A DNA stretch of 64,000 nucleotides from Cytobacillus firmus. GTDB taxonomy: Bacteria > Bacillota > Bacilli > Bacillales > Cytobacillaceae. This document shows, piece after piece, positions 18,819 to 27,568 of this stretch (positions are counted from its first letter, which is position 1; each line of letters starts with the position of its first letter). Made by a program: the position numbers and the translations under genes. The notes under the pieces were generated by a model. That model saw only the letters and a list, made by a program, of their open reading frames with translations. It had not been told where the DNA came from and did no database searches. Location: contig NZ_CP098323.1 of the NCBI RefSeq assembly GCF_023657595.1, forward strand, positions 2,876,001-2,940,000, in the 5' to 3' direction.

Positions 18819-19007
18819 AAATCCTCCATAAAAATAAACAGACTTACTATAAACTTGATATTGATATTGTATAGTATAACTCAAATTGGCCAATTGTGGG
18901 AGCTCGGTGGGTTATATTACAACCCCTCTAAACACCATAATATCTTCCACTAGTCACAAATTCATTTTCCCATCAGTAATCTGTATCATTATCTTTTCTG
19001 GTTTAGA

Positions 19008-19265
19008 CTACATCGTATCTAGTTTTCTTTTTACAGCTTCTATATCCGTGGTAAAGAAATAAGTATTTCCATCTTTAGAATATGATTTACCGTACCAGAT
19101 TCCCTTATTAATAGCAGACCAATTGAACCGCTTAGAATTTGTTTCTTTTTTGAAAAACTTTGCTGCTTCCTGAATACTAGGACATTCAGCGATTAATTCT
19201 TCTCCTTTGAAAATATTTACAGGAATTTCAACTTTGTTTTGCATTATAGGTTTTTTCCTCTCCAT
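19008..19265 (-). CDS. Small NUMOD1-like DNA-binding protein
   Basis: An 85-residue basic protein. Residues about 16-75 (VNIFKGEELIAE ... SIQEAAKFF ... INKGIWYGKSY) resemble the NUMOD1 helix-turn-helix module normally attached to GIY-YIG or HNH homing endonucleases, but no nuclease domain follows. A weak AGGTG ribosome binding site precedes the ATG. It could be a free-standing phage-like DNA-binding protein or a remnant of a mobile endonuclease. The domain call is from pattern memory only. Confidence 0.55.
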   Translation of the reverse strand: MERKKPIMQNKVEIPVNIFKGEELIAECPSIQEAAKFFKKETNSKRFNWSAINKGIWYGKSYSKDGNTYFFTTDIEAVKRKLDTM

Positions 19266-19559
19266 ATTGACACCTGCCCATTTTTTATTTTTTTAATTCA
19301 TCAGTATTATGTTCTCTGACCTTTTTTCCCCGGTTTAATTAACCTTAAATGTAACATCTCGTAAATATTAACAAGTACCTATTACAGTACTCATTCTGAA
19401 ATATCCACTTTTTAGTATCATTCAATCTATTCTAGCTCCAACAAATAATTTGTTTAATTCCTACTATGTAATAGTATTCATCCGAAAAAAAAGTAATTTT
19501 CACAAATAGTTTTATAGTATAATATTACCATAACTTTCATAAGGGAAAGGTGAGTAAAT

Positions 19560-20240
19560 TTGTCTAAAACCAAATCCTTAACACACGACGCAATAATGAA
19601 AGCATTAGATTGGTCTTATGATAAAGCAATTAATGGTGGTGTACCTGGAATGGACACAGCCATAGAATTAGCTGATAGTTACTTACAAAAGAGTGGGAAC
19701 TTAGATGAAAAAGTTAAAAGTTTAATTCTATGGCAAAACACCAAAAGTGCTACTAGTGGATTTTTAACAGGTTTAGGAGGACTTATTACATTACCTGTTG
19801 CTGTACCCACTAATATAACTAGTGTTATTTTAGTTCAAATGAGAATGGTTGCTGCAATTGCACATATGGGTGGTTATGATGTGAAAGATGATCAAGTTAA
19901 ATCATTTGTGTATGCCTGTTTAGCTGGCAATGGTGCAAAAGATCTTCTTAAAAATGCAGGTGTCCAGATAGGGAAAAAACTTGCTGTTACCGGTATTAAA
20001 AAAATCCCATTCGAAGTAATTAAAAAAATCAACCAAGCTGTAGGCTTTCGTTTACTAACAAAATTTGGAGAAAAAGGAGTAATAAACTTAGGTAAAATGG
20101 TTCCTTTAGCAGGAGGAATTATTGGCGGTACCGTAGATGCTGTTGCTACAAATACTATAGGAAATGTAGCTTTCAAACTGTTTATTAAAGAGCAAAGCTA
20201 TCAAAGCAATGACGAACCCGATATTATTGATATGTTATAG
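19560..20240 (+). CDS. EcsC family protein
   Basis: A 226-residue protein that resembles the EcsC family (PF12787): an N-terminal helical part, a Gly/Ala-rich hydrophobic stretch near residues 60-80 (SGFLTGLGGLITLPVAVP), and a second hydrophobic patch near 180-195. EcsC-type proteins are probably membrane-associated and of unknown biochemical function. The start is TTG at 19560 behind GGGAAAGGTGAG, and a TATAAT box lies about 40 bases upstream (19518-19523). It is a stand-alone gene in the patchy zone next to the defence island. Confidence 0.75.
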   Translation: MSKTKSLTHDAIMKALDWSYDKAINGGVPGMDTAIELADSYLQKSGNLDEKVKSLILWQNTKSATSGFLTGLGGLITLPVAVPTNITSVILVQMRMVAAIAHMGGYDVKDDQVKSFVYACLAGNGAKDLLKNAGVQIGKKLAVTGIKKIPFEVIKKINQAVGFRLLTKFGEKGVINLGKMVPLAGGIIGGTVDAVATNTIGNVAFKLFIKEQSYQSNDEPDIIDML

Positions 20241-20245
20241 AAGGG

Positions 20246-20312
20246 GTGGGTTCTGTTCTGGCGTTTCACTATGAACACTAGAACCGTCCCTCTGCTACTA
20301 TGTCACCTTAAT
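20246..20312. repeat. REP-like element with AGAACCGTCCC motif
   Basis: The stretch after the EcsC gene carries GGGTTCTGTTC ... AGAACCGTCCCTCTG, an inverted arrangement. The GGGACGGTTC core also occurs twice near 23.06-23.12 kb. Such palindromic GGGACGGTTC units are scattered through many Bacillus genomes. The remaining sequence up to 20576 contains only an imperfect hairpin (TTCTCTC ... GAGAGAA, 20505-20563) that may terminate the next minus-strand gene. Confidence 0.5.
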
Positions 20313-20576
20313 AAAGAACATAAAGAAACAGCCCCACAAAAATTTTCAAAGGCTGCTTAATTTTATTATATTAGTTATCTTAGATCTAATCTCAGAGTCT
20401 ACTACTAATACAATGTTATCTAACTTCTCTACCATTATACCTGGCACCTTGGCAGCACTAATTATGTCCTTTCTCTTACCATCCGGTGGAACTTAAAATT
20501 AAACTTTTCTCTCATTTTTGTAAACAGGACCTCCCCACAAATTTCACAAAAATTAAGAGAGAAGAATTATTTTTAC

Positions 20577-21056
20577 TTATTCAATAAACCAGCTTCCATA
20601 TGGTACAAATGTGGCTGCATCAGCAATTCGCAGTCCATGTGGAGGAATATCTGTAAGCGTTCTTCCGGTGCCGGCAACTACGCTAATCTCCAGTTTGCCA
20701 CCTGCTGGTCTTCCTTCAATTGCTTCATAGTCACCCTTCGAACTCACTTTTATAAAGGGAAACAAATTAACTGTTATTGCTACATTATATACTCTGCACT
20801 TATTACCAGGAATCGTTTCTTTAGGAAAAGAAGCTAACGTTTTTTCCTTAATATTACTAGCGGACGGAAGCATAATTGTGGTGGTTAAATCAGGTCTGCA
20901 TTCTTCAACAATAACGCTCGCTTGAAACGATTGATTGGAGTGATTTTTAATAGTAATGACAATTCTGTCATTCACAAGGTTCCCTTGATTTAAAGCAGGG
21001 ATATGAATCGGACCATAACTTACAGTTAGTCCTTTCCGATTTTCGCAGCTAAGCAT
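20577..21056 (-). CDS. Hypothetical protein
   Basis: A 159-residue protein of predicted beta-rich character with no signal peptide, membrane segment or motif that I recognise. The ATG is preceded by GAAGGAATG at good spacing, and codon use looks like a real gene. The sequence contains repeated VxITIKN / VAITVNLF strand-like segments and could form an immunoglobulin-like or coat-type fold; that is a guess. No operon partners. Confidence 0.6.
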   Translation of the reverse strand: MLSCENRKGLTVSYGPIHIPALNQGNLVNDRIVITIKNHSNQSFQASVIVEECRPDLTTTIMLPSASNIKEKTLASFPKETIPGNKCRVYNVAITVNLFPFIKVSSKGDYEAIEGRPAGGKLEISVVAGTGRTLTDIPPHGLRIADAATFVPYGSWFIE

Positions 21057-21441
21057 TTTACATTCCTTCTTTTCATTTAAATAATAAACTATTGATTATT
21101 TTTTGATTTGTGATTACTCGAGGACTGTATTTTTGTTCTACCAATTTATGTCCTTCTAGTTTATTGATCAAATGCTGCTAAGGAGTAATAATTCCTAAAT
21201 TAAATTCCAACACCAGAAATAATCGTTATCTCTTTTTCTGTTATTCTTCTTATTATTTAATGCAAATATCTATGTTTTGTATAAGGCATTTTCCTAGCTG
21301 AAGGCACATTTTTTATCAAACTATCTTTTGCTTGTCTCAGCTCACTCAATTTTGTATTCTCTAGTGACACTACTTTACTAGCTGTTTAAAGTGTGTATTA
21401 CCATATCTTCTAAAGTGGAATTTCTTTTTTTACTTTAAAGA
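21057..21441. other. Gene-free AT-rich spacer
   Basis: About 385 bases with no supportable ORF, RNA or clear repeat. It is bounded by the start of the hypothetical gene on one side and by the terminator of the GH30 remnant on the other. Confidence 0.5.
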
Positions 21442-21485
21442 AAAGGGGCCCTGTCCGCTTTTAAATCCCCCGGGATCAGGCCCTT
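21442..21485 (-). terminator. Terminator of GH30 remnant
   Basis: AAAGGGCCTG pairs with CAGGGCCCCTTT across an imperfect stem on the minus strand, followed by TCTTT. The 3' end of the glycosidase locus is thus intact although its 5' part is lost. Confidence 0.6.
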
Positions 21486-22112
21486 TCATTCGATAACCGT
21501 CTCTACAGAATGCTCCCGAAGAACAAGCATCATACTTTTACCCCCAAGGGATATAGATACTTCTTCTCTACTGTCATTCTCATTCATCAATACCGCAACC
21601 GTTTCACCATTGATATTTTCAAAGGCGGTGGCCAATAGGCGGTTTTTCGATGCCTGGCTGCCAATTCGCCTGGCTCCAGGCTTAATGAACTTGCTGAAAT
21701 GCCCAATATAATAGTAGGAGCTGTTATAGTGCACCTCATCCTTCTTCGTATCCACAATCACCGGCGCATCGCAATAGTTCCCCACATGATTCGGTCCGCC
21801 TTCTTCATTCAGCACGAGATTCCAGTCAATCCATGCTTCAAGGTGATTGTTCAAGTCTCCGATGATGTTTCGGCCATACCTTTCTCCCGTATGCCATTCA
21901 CCTGGCTGAAGACCGCCTTCGATGCACCCTTCTGTGAATATTAAGTGCTTGTCAGGGAAAGCATTGTGCACCTTAGAGAGATTCTCAAATTCCTCAGACA
22001 CATACCAATGGACTCCAGTTCCCCACACATATTTAGCTGCATCTGGATCGGACAGGACGGCTTGGGCTCTCTCGAAAATGACATTACGCAGTATCGTTGT
22101 ACTGCGTAGCAA
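21486..22112 (-). pseudogene. Glycoside hydrolase family 30 C-terminal fragment
   Basis: This encodes about 200 residues matching the C-terminal part of a GH30 glucosylceramidase-type enzyme: WGTGVHWY, then FTEGCIEGG, which would carry the catalytic nucleophile Glu. The C-terminal beta domain ends in LREHSVETVIE. Intact GH30 enzymes are roughly 440 residues or more, so the N-terminal half of the barrel, including the acid/base residue, is missing. Homology stops near 22085-22100. The first about ten codons are unrelated, and a perfect 9-bp inverted repeat lies at the junction. No convincing ribosome binding site precedes the fragment. It is almost certainly non-functional. Confidence 0.8.
22085..22108. 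repeat. Perfect 9-bp inverted repeat at GH30 break
   Basis: TACGCAGTA, six bases (TCGTTG), TACTGCGTA. It sits exactly where GH30 homology ends, so it may mark a recombination or deletion junction. Confidence 0.6.
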
Positions 22113-22204
22113 CCCACTTCATAATTTGGTCACTAACTTAATCCACTTATAACCATCCAGCATTTATAACAGAATTTTTAGTAAGTATCATTAGATATAA
22201 GAGT

Positions 22205-22396
22205 CTACTTTTTGGGCTGATCAAGTGCTTGGTAAGCTACCTGATACTTTCCTCCATCCGCAACTTCTGAATGGTACAAGGCCTTGAGGGCATTGTTTTT
22301 CTCAAGACCATGCTCAGCCTTCAGTTCTTTAAAGCGTGTATGGAGTTCTTTATTTTCCTTTATTAGTTGTTGCATTTGCGATTTTAAATACTTCAA
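22205..22396 (-). CDS. Small coiled-coil hypothetical protein
   Basis: A 63-residue, charge-rich protein. Residues 1-40 form a likely coiled coil (LKSQMQQLIKENKELHTRFK). The start is TTG with AAGGAG nine bases upstream, so it is a likely real gene despite its size. It lies 35 bases downstream of the YqxD-family gene on the same strand and may be co-transcribed. Function unknown. Confidence 0.6.
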   Translation of the reverse strand: MKYLKSQMQQLIKENKELHTRFKELKAEHGLEKNNALKALYHSEVADGGKYQVAYQALDQPKK

Positions 22397-22431
22397 AATA
22401 TTTAGCTCCTTTCTGAATCTCTAAGTTTAGC

Positions 22432-22878
22432 TTAAATTTTACGTGAAATAACCTGTTTAAAAAGATCCCTAAATTGCTCCCGGTCTTCTGCTGTAAAAGG
22501 CTTTGGTCCCTTTGTTCGCTGTCCGCTTTTTCTAGCCATTGCACTTAAATAACGTGTTTGTAATAATTGGTCAATATTTTCATTTGTATATTTAAATCCT
22601 TTATGGTGGAGGACGATAATTCCTTTTGCTAAACCTAGTGACGCAAGACCATAATCTTGCGTCACGATAATATCTCCTTTTTCCACTAACTTCACAATCC
22701 GATAATCTGCAGCATCTGCTCCAGAATCAACATAAATGGTTTTCACTCCTGATGGCTGTTCTGCATTAGAAAAATGAGAAAAGCTTGTAACAAGGATAAC
22801 CGGAATTTCAAAATCCCTTGCTTCTGTAATAATAATATCTTTCACCGGACAAGCATCTGCATCCACATAAATTTTCAT
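22432..22878 (-). CDS. yqxD: YaiI/YqxD family protein (UPF0178)
   Basis: A 148-residue member of the conserved YaiI/YqxD family (DUF188), recognisable from the N-terminal [11 protein letters not shown] and the later [12 protein letters not shown] block. The fold resembles PIN/NYN-like nucleases, with conserved acidic residues (D6, D8), but the biological role is not established. GGAGGGAAAG precedes the ATG. The length is normal for the family. Confidence 0.88.
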   Translation of the reverse strand: MKIYVDADACPVKDIIITEARDFEIPVILVTSFSHFSNAEQPSGVKTIYVDSGADAADYRIVKLVEKGDIIVTQDYGLASLGLAKGIIVLHHKGFKYTNENIDQLLQTRYLSAMARKSGQRTKGPKPFTAEDREQFRDLFKQVISRKI

Positions 22879-23057
22879 CTTTCCCTCCTGTTAAAAAGTT
22901 CGACTTACTATTTAACTTAATCTTTTTCAACTATAAAAGAGGCTGGTGACATTTGTTTAAAAATAATCAAGAGTTCTTCCTTTTGCTGTATTTTTCTATC
23001 CTCATATTATACTTTATAGAATTTTGTTGGCAAATGGTCGTTCAATGGCCTACAAAA

Positions 23058-23126
23058 AACGCAGGGACGGTTCTCTTGTTTCTCTTTCAATGTATAAACG
23101 TGCGAACCGTCCTCTTGTTTCCGGAA
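23058..23126. repeat. REP-like element, two GGGACGGTTC-type motifs
   Basis: GGGACGGTTCTCTTGTTTC and, inverted, GCGAACCGTCCTCTTGTTTCC lie about 30 bases apart. The core matches the element at 20.25-20.31 kb. Short ORFs on both strands here are by-products of the repeat. Confidence 0.55.
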
Positions 23127-23198
23127 GGTATAACTTAACTTATTAGTGCTTACAATAAATGTTACTTCAACATCTCTAATTTTTAATGAGGTGAACAA

Positions 23199-23444
23199 AT
23201 GGGTGTAATAGGGGTAATACCTCTTTTGATTGGTTTAGTATTTTTATACGTTGGATTCGTTTATACCAGAAAAAAGCACGAGAATATGGATATTGTGCCG
23301 GATGCCGATTCAATTATCGGTGTAATAGTGATTACTATAGGTGCATTTATATTAAGACTTTTGCCGTATAAAGTCGCTAAAACTTTGATCTTTATTCTCG
23401 CTTTCATTTGTTTTTATTATAGTTATTATTTTTTCACGAACTAA
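23199..23444 (+). CDS. Small membrane protein
   Basis: An 81-residue protein with three predicted membrane segments (residues about 4-22, 38-54, 60-78) and a short basic loop (TRKKHE). The ATG has a clear GAGGTGAAC ribosome binding site, and a strong terminator follows. Function unknown; no partner genes. Confidence 0.65.
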   Translation: MGVIGVIPLLIGLVFLYVGFVYTRKKHENMDIVPDADSIIGVIVITIGAFILRLLPYKVAKTLIFILAFICFYYSYYFFTN

Positions 23445-23480
23445 CACTACCTCTCACTTTAAAAGTAATGTTGTCACAAA

Positions 23481-23530
23481 AAACAAGCCTAATTCTTCGC
23501 TAGACAAATGAAGGATTTAGGCTTGTTTTT
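23481..23530 (+). terminator. Terminator of small membrane protein gene
   Basis: AAACAAGCCTAA and TTAGGCTTGTTT arms with a loop of about 20 bases that itself can pair, ending in TTTTT. Confidence 0.75.
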
Positions 23531-23630
23531 ATTAAAAGGCAATATTATGGGCAACACCAAAATCAGAGAAATAGCTATGAAATCCCATCCCATGATAAAA
23601 TACTAAATATATATTCTAGTAAAGGAATGA

Positions 23631-24734
23631 ATGGCTATTAATCTCCCTGACAAGGTGAAAAACCTGCCCTTAACTCCAGGCGTATATCTGATGAAGGATT
23701 CGCAGGGTCAAATTCTGTATGTAGGGAAGGCGAAAAATCTAAAGAACCGGGTTCAGTCTTATTTCAGGGCCTCCAACAATCATTCTCCCAAGATTAAAAA
23801 GTTGGTCAAACACTTAAGGGATTTTGACTATATCCTGACAGATACTGAATTCGAGGCTTTTATGCTTGAATGCCAATTAATTAAAAACATTAAGCCGCTC
23901 TATAATCGAATGATGAAGAGTCCGCAGTCATTCATTTATATCTCGATCAGCCTTTCCGGCAATCACCGTAAAATTGATATAACCTTTAATCCTATTGAAA
24001 ATGACGGCAAGGTTTATTTTGGCCCTTTTACGAGCCGAAGAAATGTGGAACGAGCTCTCCGGGGGTTAAAGGACTGCTTTAAGCTGAACTGCAGCAATCC
24101 CAATGGAACGAACTCCACCTGCCTGAATTATTCCTTAGGCTCCTGCCTTGGCCGGTGTCTTGGCGGGCCTGCAGAACAGCAGTACAATGTCATCCTGGAG
24201 AGGTTTATCGGTTTTCTGAAAGGCACTGACATGAGTATCCTGGAGGACATGAATCAGATGATGCTGAATGCCTCTGAAGCATTTAATTTTGAAGCCGCCT
24301 CCGCCTATCGGGATCATATACAGGCAGTAAGCTCCCTGTTAAAAAAAGAAAAAGTGATCGAATTCACTGAAGAAAATCATAATATCGCTGCGATCGAAAG
24401 ATTAACAGATTCAGTGATTAAACTTTTCCTTATAAAAAGGACGGAGATTCTGTTCAGCCACAGCTTTGCAGCAGCACACAGCATGGAGGAAATAATAAAA
24501 ACGAACATTTTAGCTTATTTTAAAAAAGATGAAGCAAATGCTACCGAAGACATTAGCAGACATGAAATCGATGCAGCGCATATTATTTACCGTTATTTAC
24601 ACAGCGGCAGCTGCTCTTATCTCATTATTCCAGAAAGCTGGCTGGAATCTGAGAATCATTCCACCCTGGATCTGGCACTGGAGGATTTACTAAATAGCCC
24701 TCAACACTTACAGCCCCCTATATTAAATGAATAA
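23631..24734 (+). CDS. Short UvrC homologue (GIY-YIG endonuclease)
   Basis: A 367-residue protein collinear with the N-terminal half of UvrC. The GIY-YIG nuclease domain is at residues 13-95 (GVYLMKDSQG ... YVGKAKNLKNRV, Glu in LECQLIKN). A cysteine cluster near 150-175 (C-x7-C-x3-C, as in the UvrC iron-sulfur site) follows, then a UVR motif near 200-235. The RNase H-like second nuclease domain and HhH domain of ~590-residue UvrC are absent, so it resembles Cho-type proteins that make only the 3' incision (inference). It is a single-gene unit; the terminator behind it is shared with bioA. Confidence 0.85.
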   Translation: MAINLPDKVKNLPLTPGVYLMKDSQGQILYVGKAKNLKNRVQSYFRASNNHSPKIKKLVKHLRDFDYILTDTEFEAFMLECQLIKNIKPLYNRMMKSPQSFIYISISLSGNHRKIDITFNPIENDGKVYFGPFTSRRNVERALRGLKDCFKLNCSNPNGTNSTCLNYSLGSCLGRCLGGPAEQQYNVILERFIGFLKGTDMSILEDMNQMMLNASEAFNFEAASAYRDHIQAVSSLLKKEKVIEFTEENHNIAAIERLTDSVIKLFLIKRTEILFSHSFAAAHSMEEIIKTNILAYFKKDEANATEDISRHEIDAAHIIYRYLHSGSCSYLIIPESWLESENHSTLDLALEDLLNSPQHLQPPILNE

Positions 24735-24746
24735 GGGGGCTGTTTC
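24711..24746. terminator. Bidirectional terminator between uvrC-like gene and bioA
   Basis: CAGCCCCCT and AGGGGGCTG arms overlap the last codons of the UvrC-like gene and lie a few bases past the convergent bioA stop. Confidence 0.7.
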
Positions 24747-24749
24747 CAA

Positions 24750-26111
24750 TCAAACAAACGACTTTTCTTTTTCAGTCACGGCTACAATTGAATCTTTCAT
24801 GATTTGTATCATTTTCCTGATTTGATCATCAGTACTTGCCAGAGGCGGCATAAAGACGATTACATCCCCAAGCGGTCTAGTCAGCATGCCTCTTTTTCTC
24901 ATTTCCAGTGTTGAATGATACCCCATTCGGCTTTCCCATGGGAAAGGCTTCCCTGTTTCTTTATCCTGAACCAGCTCAATGCCGCACATCAGTCCCACTT
25001 GGCGGATGTCTCCCACATGTTTGAGGCTTTTTAATGCAGCTAATTCAGATTGAATGACTTCTGCTTTTCTTGCAGCCTGTTCTACCAGGTTTTCTTTTTC
25101 ATAGATTTCCAGGTTAGCCAAGGCGACTGCACATCCGAGCTGATTGCCTGTATAGGAATGCCCATGGAAGAAGGTTTTCATTTCTTCATATTCCCCGTAA
25201 AACTCATGATAAATTTCCTCTGTCGTAAGTGTGGCAGCAAGCGGAAGATAACCGCCTGTGATCCCTTTCGCAACGGTCATGATATCCGGCTGAACGCTTT
25301 CATGCTCAACTGCAAACATCTTTCCTGTCCGGCCAAAGCCTGTCGCTACCTCATCCGCAATTAAAAGGATATTAAATTCACGGCATAGCTCTTCTACCCC
25401 TTTAAGATAGCCAGCAGGCATGACATTCATGCCGCCTGCTCCCTGGATAAGCGGTTCGAGTGTTATGGCTGCAATTTCTTCATGATTTTCACGAAAAATG
25501 GCTCTCAGCTCTGTTAATGCCCTGTCTTTAACTTCTGCTTCACCTGAATAGGGACTCCGGTATTGGAGAGGAAAAGGAGCTTTTAAGGTTGGAAACATTA
25601 AGGATCCATACACGCGGTGGAATAAATCAACATTCCCGATACTAATGGCTCCAATGGTATCTCCATGATAATTGTTCGTGAGCGTGACGAATTTCTTTTT
25701 CTTTTGTTTCCCTTTATTTTGCCAATATTGATAGGCCATTTTAATGGCGATTTCTGCGGATGTTGCCCCGGAATCAGAATAGAATACCCGCTGCAAATTT
25801 TCCGGTGTAATCTCGATAAGCTTCTCAGCAAGACGGATGGCAGGTACATTCACTGCTCCTAAAAGTGTGGAATGAGCGATTAAATCAAGCTGCTCCATTA
25901 TTGCCTCATTCAATTCCGTTTTCCGGTGGCCGTGCACATTTAGCCAAAGTGAGGAGTAGCCATCCAAATATTCTTTCCCATCAATATCCTTCAGAATGAT
26001 CCCTTCCCCGCTTTCAATGATCAGCGGATCCCTCTCATAATCAGTCATTTGTGTAAACGGAAGCCATAGATGCTTCATGCTGCTTTCTAACAGATTTGCC
26101 TGTTCATTCAT
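24750..26111 (-). CDS. bioA: Adenosylmethionine-8-amino-7-oxononanoate aminotransferase
   Basis: PLP-dependent class III aminotransferase of biotin synthesis that makes 7,8-diaminononanoate (DAPA) from 7-keto-8-aminopelargonate (KAPA), cytosolic. At 453 residues it is full length. Signature blocks: HLWLPFTQM at the N-terminus, [26 protein letters not shown], the [13 protein letters not shown] cofactor block, and [11 protein letters not shown] with the Schiff-base Lys. It overlaps the 3' end of bioD by 8 bases, so the pair is translationally coupled and transcribed from the BirA-controlled promoter near 26.85 kb. bioF and bioB are not in the window. Confidence 0.95.
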   Translation of the reverse strand: MNEQANLLESSMKHLWLPFTQMTDYERDPLIIESGEGIILKDIDGKEYLDGYSSLWLNVHGHRKTELNEAIMEQLDLIAHSTLLGAVNVPAIRLAEKLIEITPENLQRVFYSDSGATSAEIAIKMAYQYWQNKGKQKKKKFVTLTNNYHGDTIGAISIGNVDLFHRVYGSLMFPTLKAPFPLQYRSPYSGEAEVKDRALTELRAIFRENHEEIAAITLEPLIQGAGGMNVMPAGYLKGVEELCREFNILLIADEVATGFGRTGKMFAVEHESVQPDIMTVAKGITGGYLPLAATLTTEEIYHEFYGEYEEMKTFFHGHSYTGNQLGCAVALANLEIYEKENLVEQAARKAEVIQSELAALKSLKHVGDIRQVGLMCGIELVQDKETGKPFPWESRMGYHSTLEMRKRGMLTRPLGDVIVFMPPLASTDDQIRKMIQIMKDSIVAVTEKEKSFV

Positions 26112-26802
26112 TACTGTCCACCTCCATCAGCTTTGAAAATAGATGGTCAAGCATTTCTGAATCACCAAAGGCGGATAATGGATTTTCTAAATAGGGGATC
26201 ATCCCTAAAACAGGAACCCTGGTCATAAGCTCAATCATTCGTATGTTGTCCTGCTCAACCTTTGTATCCACTATTGTCATCTGATTCATGATAACGCCGA
26301 TCACATGTATCCCTTCTTGTTTTAACCTTTCAGCGGTCAGAACGGTGTGGTTGATTGTGCCTACCCCGGTCCTTGCCACAATCACAACTGGAGCAGACAG
26401 TTCTTTCATTAAATCAAGCATGCTGTATCCATCGTCCCTTAAAGGAACGAAGACTCCGCCAGCGCCTTCTATTAATACAAATTCATTATCCCTTGACAGC
26501 CGCTGATAATGCTCAATGATCTTATCAATCTCGATTTCTATTTCCTCTTCCCTTGCGGCCAAATGCGGGGAACATGGTTTTTTTAATATATATGTAGTGG
26601 AAGCGGCTAATTCCGGATTGGCCAGTTTATAAAACTCCACATCAGGTGCGCAAAGCACGCCATCAATGATTTCAGCACCACTTTGCACGGGCTTATATGC
26701 AGCCGCCTGGATGTCTTTCTTTTTTAAATACGCTAAAAGAAGAGCGGCAGCTGTCGTTTTTCCTGCGTCAGTATCTGTGCCTGTAATAAAGAGACTTCTA
26801 AT
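26104..26802 (-). CDS. bioD: Dethiobiotin synthetase, apparent ATT start
   Basis: ATP-dependent dethiobiotin synthetase, which closes the ureido ring of DAPA. The P-loop [13 protein letters not shown] lies at residues 5-17 only if translation begins near 26802. No ATG, GTG, TTG or CTG exists in frame between the ribosome binding site and this motif. AAAGGAGG is followed after 7 bases by ATT, giving a 232-residue protein of normal BioD length. The first conventional codon, GTG at 26688, would delete the ATP-binding loop. The gene is followed by overlapping bioA and is divergent from bioY. Confidence 0.88.
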   Translation of the reverse strand: MRSLFITGTDTDAGKTTAAALLLAYLKKKDIQAAAYKPVQSGAEIIDGVLCAPDVEFYKLANPELAASTTYILKKPCSPHLAAREEEIEIEIDKIIEHYQRLSRDNEFVLIEGAGGVFVPLRDDGYSMLDLMKELSAPVVIVARTGVGTINHTVLTAERLKQEGIHVIGVIMNQMTIVDTKVEQDNIRMIELMTRVPVLGMIPYLENPLSAFGDSEMLDHLFSKLMEVDSNE

Positions 26803-26820
26803 AACTATTCCTCCTTTTAA

Positions 26821-26851
26821 ATGTTAACCATATTTACAAATAAGTTAACAT
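26821..26851 (-). promoter_or_regulatory. BirA operator for bioD-bioA
   Basis: ATGTTAAC and GTTAACAT half-sites with a 15-base spacer match the TGTTAAC-n-GTTAACA biotin repressor box of Firmicutes. It lies just upstream of bioD, downstream of a TATAAT-like sequence on the minus strand. Confidence 0.85.
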
Positions 26852-26874
26852 ATGAGAATATTATATTCAACTTA

Positions 26875-26904
26875 TTGTTAACCTAAAATATTTTTGGTTA
26901 ACAT
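26875..26904 (+). promoter_or_regulatory. BirA operator for bioY
   Basis: TTGTTAAC and GTTAACAT half-sites with a 14-base spacer, ending 15 bases before the bioY start. It is a second, separate BirA box in the same divergent region. Confidence 0.85.
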
Positions 26905-26918
26905 AAAAGGAGGTTCAT

Positions 26919-27500
26919 ATGAAAGGTTTAAAGACTCAAGATTTGGTTCTTTGCGGTCTTTTTGCGGCTTTGATGGGTGTGGGCGCAAATCTATCCCCAT
27001 TTCTCATGATCGGGAGTGTTCCTATTACTTTGCAGCTTCTCTTTGCTATTTTAGCCGGGGCAGTGTTAGGGAGCAGAAAAGGATCCATTGCTATGCTGGT
27101 CTATGTGTTTGTCGGTTTAATAGGTGCACCTGTTTTTGCACAGTTTAAAGGAGGGCCTGCCCAGTTATTAAGCCCGACCTTTGGCTTTGTGCTGTCTTTT
27201 GTTGCTGTTGCCTATGTTGCTGGAAAATGGGTTGGGGATTCTCAGCTGATTAAACCAAAGCTTTATTTTATGGCAGGAACTTTAAGCCTTTTTTGCAACT
27301 ACATAATTGGAACCAATTGGATGTATTTTGCTCTTCTACTTTGGGCAGATGCACCGGCAGGATTTAGCTACGGTATGGCCTGGGGCTGGATGCTTGCCTA
27401 TTTTCCTCTCGACCTGGCTGTAACAGCTTTGTCCTTCTTCCTTGTTCCAAAACTAAAACAAGCACTTAGAAGGACACATCATCTTAACACCGAGATGTGA
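26919..27500 (+). CDS. bioY: Biotin transporter BioY (ECF S component)
   Basis: A 193-residue membrane protein of the BioY family, the biotin-binding S component of ECF-type importers. About six membrane helices; diagnostic stretches are GSVPITLQLLFAILAGAVLG and VGLIGAPVFAQFKGG. An AAAGGAGG ribosome binding site precedes the ATG. Expression should be repressed with bioD-bioA by biotin-loaded BirA through its own operator. ECF ATPase partners are not local, as is usual in Bacilli. Confidence 0.95.
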   Translation: MKGLKTQDLVLCGLFAALMGVGANLSPFLMIGSVPITLQLLFAILAGAVLGSRKGSIAMLVYVFVGLIGAPVFAQFKGGPAQLLSPTFGFVLSFVAVAYVAGKWVGDSQLIKPKLYFMAGTLSLFCNYIIGTNWMYFALLLWADAPAGFSYGMAWGWMLAYFPLDLAVTALSFFLVPKLKQALRRTHHLNTEM

Positions 27501-27515
27501 CAGTCCTTAAAAAAA

Positions 27516-27551
27516 GCCTAATGAGCGGTTTTAAATTACCGCTCATTAGGC
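27516..27551. terminator. Terminator between bioY and TPR gene
   Basis: GCCTAATGAGCGGT and ACCGCTCATTAGGC form a perfect 14-bp stem with an 8-base loop between convergent genes. Confidence 0.85.
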
Positions 27552-27568
27552 TCCTCATTCATGCATTT

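Noticed and set aside
22953..23198. Short ORFs on both strands near 23.0-23.2 kb
   Set aside because: They span the REP-like element, lack ribosome binding sites and resemble no protein.
26104..26688. bioD starting at GTG 26688
   Set aside because: This start would remove the ATP-binding loop; the P-loop is encoded in frame upstream behind a perfect ribosome binding site.
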